DNA of 64,000 bases from Sesamum alatum (lineage: Eukaryota > Streptophyta > Magnoliopsida > Lamiales > Pedaliaceae). Below are positions 58,291 through 64,000 of this stretch, in pieces; position 1 is the stretch's first letter; each line of letters begins with the position of its first letter. The DNA lies in assembly GCA_034509735.1 (NCBI GenBank), contig JACGWO010000012.1:8926367-8990366 (forward strand), written 5' to 3'. The notes below the pieces were generated by a model. That model saw only the letters and a program-made list of their open reading frames with translations, was not told the DNA's origin and searched no databases. The position numbers were made by a program, and so were the translations under genes.

Positions 58291-59420
58291 TCATGTCTAG
58301 TTGTGCTCCGCCTCATCCAGGACGTGGACACGGCTGCGGCCATGGCCGTGGCCGCGATCATGGCCTGCCGGTTCCACCAGCGGCAGGTGATGCTTTGCAG
58401 GTTGCGGAACCACTGTTTTGATCACCCCACCACCTAACATGCCCCTCATCCGTCGCACCAGGTCCAGATGAGGCTGGCCTGTCTACTCTTGCACCGGCCG
58501 CACAGGACCAAACTGTCTACTGTCGCATTGGCAACAGATCCCGATCGTCCATGTGCTGCACCACCACCACCACCTCTAGCACTCCCCCCACCATCAGCAC
58601 CCCAGAATATCAACCTCGATGACACGAGGTAGTTTTTTTTTTTTTTTTTGGTTATTTTGGTATTTTATTTAAAATGACTAATCAATGTTCTTTTACTGGG
58701 CCAGCATGGACTTTAAGAATGAGTCTGCGAAGAACAAGACCAATTGGTCGGCTAATCCCGCGGCGATTGGTATTATCTAGCGTAGGGGATCTTCCTCTAT
58801 CGGTATGCAAAAGAGGACGATGGTAAGTATTTTCAGATTTTTAAATTTGTTATGAATAATTTTTAAATATTTTTCCAATTGTTCTTTTCTTGTATAGGAG
58901 GCAGAGTTCGGTCGGACTATGAAGCAGATAGAATTATTCTCCGGATGCTACAAAAGAAAAGCCGACACCAGCTGGAGTGGCCCAAGGGCGGCGTAGGTGG
59001 CAGTAAGTAATAATTATTTAAAATATTATGTTTGTTTAATTTTTTTAATACTAATACTTTTATTTATTTTGCAGGAGACATTAGAGAAGCTGCTGGAGGA
59101 TCACCAGCCTTAGGCCATGGCAGATGGGCAGAATTCTCCGGCCTCATCTGAGGGCTCGGTGGCGCTGACTGAGCAGCAGCTGTGGTTGGCACCGGTCAGG
59201 GAAAGGACAAGGATCGTGTATTCGTCCTTGGTTCTGAGGCCCACACCTCGAGCCGGACCTACACATCAGCGTTGCCACCACCACGCCCGGACATAGAGGA
59301 CCGAATGACGAGGTTGGAGATGATGATTGTTGACATGATGGGATGTGAGATCGATGTAGGCAAACGCCTCGACTGCCAGCCCATCACAACCTCCAACGGA
59401 CCTCCGTGCCCTGGATAATA
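58291..59420 (+). pseudogene. CACTA second protein, TNP1/Ptta-like, intron-containing
   Basis: From an ATG at about 58291 a Gly-, His- and Pro-rich N-terminus is encoded (MSSCAPPHPGRGHGCGHGRG). Separate exon-like blocks follow: 58705-58820 (MDFKNESAKNKTNWSANP), ending at a GTAAGTATT donor; 58898-59002 (EAEFGRTMKQIELFSGCY), between a TTGTATAG acceptor and a GTAAGT-like donor; and 59075-59420, after TTTTGCAG, with SSEGSVALTEQQL and, in another frame, GKDKDRVFVLGSEAH. The last motifs are typical of the Ptta/En/Spm (Transposase_24) family, which is thought to bind subterminal repeats. In-frame stops (about 58778, 58995) and a frame change show it is dead. Confidence 0.7.
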
Positions 59421-59659
59421 AGGACCATGCTGAGGAGGGGGTCGGGGTGTAGATTAGGTTCTTATATATTAGTAAACATATAATTATTATATTAAATAAA
59501 ATTTCTTCTGTAATGATCTCTTTTTTAATGTTAATTGCATTACATAATTCGATATTTATTTAATTAATCAAATTAAATTAAAATAATTAATTTTACTAAA
59601 TTTAGTAATTAATAATTATTATATAAAAAATATTAAAAATAAAAAAAAAATATTTTTTT

Positions 59660-60163
59660 TAATAAATATTTAATTTGGAACAGACTTGCACATGGTAAGT
59701 AAATGTGTCTAAACAACATATATACCGTTCCAAAATTAATTCCACAGTATCAAACGAGCCGTTCAAAAAATTATATCAAGCTAGTGAAAAATGGTGGTTC
59801 AAATACCATTCCAATATATTTAGGACAAAATAGACACGACGATTCCAATATGTATCTCAAGTTAAGCATCAATTCAAGTTTCAAATACCGTTCCTATATG
59901 TATAACAAGCACAAACGTAACCGTTCCAAAAGTGTTGTAAACATTGTTGGCAATGATGGTGCAAACACTGTACCAATTTATATTCTACAACATCGATCCA
60001 ATACTTCCGACATGTATACTAAAAAAAGGACACAATCGTGCCAAAATATTTTCCAAATGAAGGATCAAATAGCGTTCCAACGCCCGTTCCTATATATATA
60101 ATTAGCACAATCAAAATCGTTTCAATTTATGTAGATAGTGTTACAATTACCATTCCATTCTAC
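59660..60163. repeat. CACTA 3'-type subterminal zone, truncated
   Basis: Variants of CCGTTCC and CGTTCCA (for example CCGTTCCAAAA, ACCATTCCA, ACCGTTCCTATATG) recur through 59725-60155. The array stops without a TIR at about 60163, where gypsy-derived coding sequence begins. The segment 59421-59659 is AT-rich spacer. Confidence 0.65.
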
Positions 60164-61480
60164 GAAGCTGCAAGTACTTGGTTTTGGCGTACCACCGTCT
60201 TCCCAAAGACTCGAATGGAGTACTTGGTTCCTATTAGGTTGGATTTTGGTTCAAGGGATCTCTTTGCTACGCAACATCTCCTCTACGTTCTTCTTGGAAG
60301 AGAGTCAATGAGTCTAAGCTTTCTTGCAATCCCAGTGGTGACGTTGATGCTTCCAATCTACCATGGAGCAAGGACTATGACGAGCCTTTCACCGCACTGC
60401 AGATTCCGATGACATATGAGACGAGACCTATGTGGCGGCTTTTCTCTCGTGTTGGGTATATAGCTTTGTCCTTTCACACGACAAAGTTGGCAAGATACTT
60501 GCTTTTGCTTTCAAATTTGCAAGTAGAATCGCATATGGAGAATGTTTTTCTTTGGCTATCCCCGTCTTAGCGAGCATCTATTGAGGCCTTAGGGACATGT
60601 CCACTTCAACGAATTTGTTTGGGTCTTCCGCTGTCTTGCCTGTTCACAATGTGTACAGTTGGACCGGACGATGTCTTCAGACTCATTTTCCTCCCGAGCT
60701 TGAACCCGTTGGAGCCCAAATGGTGAAGTATGCGGGGGAGAACATGGCTAGACATTTCGAACCTGTCGAGGCGCGCGACTTATTTCATCATATCAACCTT
60801 TTGAGGCTCATGAATGTTCATTTTCATTATCAAGGCCCCACTTTGTTAGTAGATGATAGCGAACACCTACAAGGACCTCTCCATGGGGTTGCATTCAAGC
60901 TACTTCACACTCCGAATTGGGGCTGACTCCATTGTTGAAGCTTACGGTCCTCACTGTCTTAGTCGTTAATTTGGTTTTTACCAGGAGGTTCTGGGGTGTT
61001 TGAAGAAGGAGATCTTGACTGACAACTTGAAGGAACTTGGGCGACTTTGGCAATCTTGCATTTTATCGGGTACCTTGTCTAAACTCTTCGTTCCCAAAAA
61101 TATTTCTTCACCTCTCTTAGTCACGAAGGAGTACATGGATTGGTGGGCCAAGTGCATCAAAACTCATCCCGAGAGGAATACAAAGGTCGTTCTTAAACTC
61201 AATCATCCCGTCATTTTGGAGAAGAAGCCCAAAGAGAATCGAGCGTCCCCTGCCGTCAATGTTTATGGGATGAAGCCCGCCGCTGCTGCTCCCAAGAGGA
61301 GGCACAACGTACTTGTAGACACGCCTGTTGGTGCTTTTTTGGTGAAAATGATTTGATTTCTGCGTTGCCCATCTCGAACGAGCAACTTAGCAATCAACCA
61401 CTTGAGAAGGTTTTTGACTTAAGACATTATTAGTGTGAATTCTTCATTCTTTTGAAGACGTTCCAAGTTCTTTCATGGTC
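60164..61480 (+). pseudogene. PMD-type protein gene of the second gypsy element, first part
   Basis: The + strand encodes pieces of an aminotransferase-like plant-mobile-domain protein: STWFWRTTVFPKTRMEYLVP near the left edge, then HTTKLARYLLLLSNLQVES, then 60597-60926 with FPPELEPVGAQMVKYAGENM and FEPVEARDLFHHINLLRLMN, and 61000-61356 with WWAKCIKTHPERNTKVVLKL and a basic KPAAAAPKRRHN stretch. A TAG near 60568 and frame changes at about 60410 and 60925-61000 disrupt it. It is homologous in position and type to the antisense gene at 28187-30774, but diverged. Confidence 0.7.
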
Positions 61481-61541
61481 TTAGACGAGTTGACGCTCTA
61501 TGTAAATATATCACCACATTACTTTCACTATATTTCTTTTA

Positions 61542-61824
61542 GGGAAAATTACATTTACACCTCCTAACCTATGGCCTGTTTACACAAACCATTCCTGCCT
61601 TTTGAATAATTACACATACACCCACTAGAATGTAAGCATCATTTACGCAAACCACCCCTATTTTTTTTAAAAAAATTACACTTACACCCCTCAAAAGTAT
61701 CAATATTATTACACAAACTACCCCTATTTTTTGGCTATCAAGGGTAGTTTCGGTAATTATGCAAAAGGCAAGGGTGGTTTGTGTAAATAGACTACAGGTC
61801 AGGGGGTATAAATGTAATTATCCC
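61542..61824. mobile_element. Mutator-like MITE with perfect 9-bp target duplication
   Basis: A 283-bp non-coding element flanked by TTTCTTTTA at 61533-61541 and 61825-61833. The ends are inverted repeats (GGGAAAATTACATTTACACC at the left; the right end read backwards is GGGATAATTACATTTATACC), extending imperfectly about 50 bp inward to a TTTACACAAACC block. The interior repeats ACCCCTATTTTTT-type motifs. A 9-bp duplication is characteristic of Mutator-like elements. It lies in what appears to be an intron of the PMD gene. Confidence 0.9.
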
Positions 61825-61833
61825 TTTCTTTTA

Positions 61834-62790
61834 TTGTTCTTCTTTTCTTACTCCTTCTCTCTTATGTTTTTATTTGTATCTTTTTTTGTTTCAGCTTGCC
61901 GGTCTTGAAGAAGGGGTTGCCCCAACTCCTGAAGGTAGCATAGGCTCGGTGAACGGGATTAATGCCTTTGGCTTGCCCGATGTGACCATCACTTCGCATG
62001 GTGAGTTACAAGTTATTTCAAGAGACGAACATATCTTCGTTGGAAGTCCTAACAAGCGTTTGAAGATCATGCTACCAGGCATCATAGAGAAGTTGGCCCC
62101 CGTGGAGGACATCTTGAAGAAGACGAAGAAGACTTTTGAGGCTCCATTTTGGCCATCTTCTTCTATCGAAGCTCAGGATTTCTGCCCTCGAGCCATCAAG
62201 ACAGAAGCGGAGCAAGGGTTGCTCAAATTCTATTAGGAATACATATGCCAAAAGATTATGACGACTCCTCTCAAAAGTCTTTCCGAGGTGAGATAAGTTG
62301 TTGATGCATTGATCAAGGAGATGGCCGTGTACATGAAGGACATGTCCCCTTTAGAGAGTCACTTGAATCTTTTCTTTGATGGCGCTTCCAATTATGCGAA
62401 GATCAAGTTGGAAGCCACTCGGAAGATCACGTAGGAGGTCTACGAGGAGTCTCTTTCACTTATCAAGGGTGATCTTTTGGCTACCACAACGCGAGAGAAG
62501 GAGCATACACACGGGGTCAAAAGTTTTGAAGCCAAGATTCTCCAAGTTGTTAGCCAACAAGGCGTATTGAAGAGGCAACTCGAGGAACTGCAACGCAAGG
62601 AGGAGTCTATCAACTCATTACTTCATTATGCCAAAGGGAACTTAATCGATTTCCAGAGGAAGGTGGAGACCAAGAAGGATAAGATTTTAACACTCGAAAT
62701 ACCTCTTATCTTTCCAAAAACGAGGTTGAAGTATTGGAGAATATGGAAACACTTCTCAAGGAGTCAATGAAAGACTTAGCAAGCTTTAGC
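61834..62790 (+). pseudogene. PMD-type protein gene of the second gypsy element, C-terminal part
   Basis: After an acceptor-like TTTTTTGTTTCAG (to 61893) coding resumes with LAGLEEGVAPTPEGSIGSVN and VTITSHGELQVISRDEHIFV, then ILKKTKKTFEAPFWPSS. It ends at a TAG near 62234 and continues in other frames, with a Glu-, Lys- and Gln-rich coiled-coil-like stretch (VLKRQLEELQRKEESINSL) up to about 62770. The strong acceptor and the upstream break suggest a spliced gene. Stops at 62234 and 62431 show it is not intact. Confidence 0.65.
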
Positions 62791-63419
62791 GTATTTGCTT
62801 GAATCTTTAAAATTTGATGTTTATCTTCATTTTTTCATCTTTTCATTCTCTTCAATATAGACGAATCTTCTTGATGTAATAAAAATATTTCTTTTGCACA
62901 ATCTCTTTATGTACTTCTTGAAGCATCATCATTTTTGCTTGTATTGTCTTTGCTGCGAACGACTGCAACATTCATTATACAATTACTTGAAACTTCAAGA
63001 CTTTAATTCGGAGACAAAATTGGCTAACATAGACGTTGTTCTTCGAAAAAGAGATGGAACTATTTTTTTTTTTTTTTGAAGATATAACTGAACTTGAGCG
63101 AATATACCCAAGCTGCCTACATACCTCGCGAAGGGATCAAATCAAAACGTAGTAAAAAAAATTGAATTTTCTTTTCCCTTTTATTTTTAATTACAAGAGG
63201 GTACTGTGCATAGTTTATACTTATGCGGGCTAGGAGTAACATGCAGTTTAAGCTCATGGGTCATGGAGCATGGTCTTCATGGGTAATAAGGCTTTAGGAA
63301 TTTGCCATTTATGGGGCCAATCACAGGCCATCTTTGTCGACCAACTTGCAGGCGCCATTCGTGTAGGCTTTTTTACCACATAAAAGGCCATCCCATTTTG
63401 ACACGATCTTGTTTCCCAT
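62791..63419. other. Gypsy non-coding segment between PMD gene and pol
   Basis: No gene is recognised. It includes a poly-T tract (63062-63078) and a block at about 63080-63240 matching the reverse complement of 27480-27640 (for example CAAGCTGCCTACATACCTCG and TATACTTATGCGGGC). Confidence 0.6.
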
Positions 63420-63906
63420 TCACTGTGCGAGGGTGATTGGTCTTCTTACCACAAGGACCAAATCTCCGAGTTGAAATGTCTGAGGTCGAACTTTCTTGTT
63501 GAACGCTCTCGTTATGCAGGCTTGATAGCATTGAAGTTGTTGCTGAGCCTTAAATCTTTTCTCATCCAATGCTTCTAACTCCTCTAACCTCAGACGAGCA
63601 TTGTCTTCAGCGGTGAGTCCTTCTTGTATCGCGATGCGGAGCGAAGGTATTTGACTCTCCAAAGGAAGCACGACTTCAATGCAATAGACTAAGGAACATG
63701 GAGTAGCTTGAGCAGCAGTCCGATGTGTCGTCCGATATGCCCATAGTGCTTCGCCTATCCTTTCGTGTCAGTCCCTCTTTGACTTGGACACTACCTTCTT
63801 CAAGAGGTTGCAAAGAGTTTTATTGAAAGCTTCCGTGAAGCCATTTGCCGCGGTGTTGTACATTGAAGAGTTGTGTTGCTTGAAACCAAATTGTGGGCAT
63901 AGCTTG
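63420..63906 (-). pseudogene. Gypsy integrase C-terminal half (truncated)
   Basis: On the minus strand the sequence encodes the end of the integrase core, including ANGFTEAFNKTLCNLLKKVV (Glu kept, codon at 63831-63833), DWHERIGEALWAYRTT-like residues with a break near 63770, and the open stretch 63420-63671 with ESQIPSLRIAIQEGLTAEDN and FQLGDLVLVVRRPI. The N-terminal part is removed by the LTR starting at 63907. Confidence 0.88.
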
Positions 63907-64000
63907 TGAAAGAAATCGGTGGATCGTCCCGGGAGATTAACGCGAATAGCGGAAGCGCGAAATAGTGCGTAATAAAATTACAAAGCATAATAAAATGGAA
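63907..64000 (-). repeat. Edge of a Copia-type LTR (LTR2-like)
   Basis: Starting TGAAAGAAATCGGTGGATCG at 63907, the sequence matches the CA-end of LTR2 at 9886 (TGAAATAAATCGGTGGATCG) and more distantly LTR1. It therefore begins a minus-oriented LTR that continues past the window and interrupts the gypsy integrase. Confidence 0.75.

Larger units (their letters stand above)
49594..60163 (+). mobile_element. Large CACTA transposon with nested insertions, 3' end missing
   Basis: It starts with the TIR CACTACAAAAAAACGC at 49594. In order it holds a 5' subterminal zone, remnants of the transposase-associated domain, TNP2, DUF4218 and DUF4216, internal zones resembling subterminal repeats, a LINE 3' end, a MITE, a second TNP1/Ptta-type gene and a 3'-type subterminal zone up to about 60163. 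No closing TIR is visible; the sequence changes directly to gypsy PMD coding sequence. It belongs to the same family as the CACTA element at 2015-4452, in opposite orientation. Confidence 0.8.
60164..63906 (-). mobile_element. Internal fragment of a second Tat-type gypsy element, reverse orientation
   Basis: Pol sequence (integrase C-terminal half) is on the minus strand at 63420-63906, and the PMD-type gene is on the + strand at 60164-62790, exactly the arrangement of the 19.9-33.3 kb element turned around. The linking stretch 62880-63420 matches 27390-27640 of that element in places. No LTRs are present; the left edge meets the CACTA array and the right edge is cut by a Copia-type LTR at 63907. 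Confidence 0.85.

Overview
This is plant nuclear DNA, almost certainly from a eudicot. The evidence is one intron-rich host gene for a RETINOBLASTOMA-RELATED protein (RBR), surrounded by AT-rich sequence and nested, decayed plant transposons: Ty1/copia, Ty3/gypsy, CACTA, LINE, small TIR elements and an endogenous pararetrovirus. The RBR protein reads most like asterid RBRs to me, but the species is not determined. I see no rRNA, tRNA or CRISPR array.

Layout. 1-2014 is a Copia-type LTR (LTR1, + orientation) lying in a CACTA transposon (2015-4452, minus) that itself interrupts an endogenous caulimovirid fragment (4453-7756, +). That fragment carries a small hAT-like element (4962-5614) with an 8-bp target duplication. 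A second LTR1 (7757-9885, minus) and a related LTR2 (9886-11965, minus) follow. Then comes a decayed Copia element (gag, protease, integrase, RT and RNase H on minus, 11966-17836) whose upstream LTR (17837-19163) is LTR1-type, so its two LTRs do not match. 19895-33323 is a full-length but dead Ty3/gypsy element of Tat type, with 947-bp LTRs, a 5-bp target duplication, dual RNase H and an antisense plant-mobile-domain (PMD) gene between pol and the 3' LTR. 33324-36060 is AT-rich repeat debris.

The only clear host gene is RBR (start 36938, stop 44615, 18 coding exons, about 1001 residues once a single extra T in exon 9 is discounted). It has E2F-type sites and a CT microsatellite upstream, and a short unrecognised ORF diverges from it. 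RBR is the pocket protein that represses E2F/DP at the G1/S transition, and the E2F-like sites fit feedback control.

From 44.8 to 64 kb the window is repeats again: a third related Copia LTR with PBS and leader (about 46.66-49.59 kb), and a large CACTA element (49594 to about 60163) with TNP2-type transposase remnants, DUF4218 and DUF4216 remnants and a second TNP1/Ptta-like gene, interrupted by a LINE 3' end and small elements. Last are a second Tat-type gypsy fragment in reverse orientation (about 60164-63906) with a Mutator-like MITE in an apparent intron, and the edge of another Copia-type LTR.

I did not find a convincing novel multi-gene system. The most unusual patterns are a conserved series of short hairpins with TTGGA loops inside the Copia LTRs, the GC-rich island shared by two Copia leaders, the spliced antisense PMD gene in the gypsy elements, and the single-base frameshift in an otherwise perfect RBR gene.
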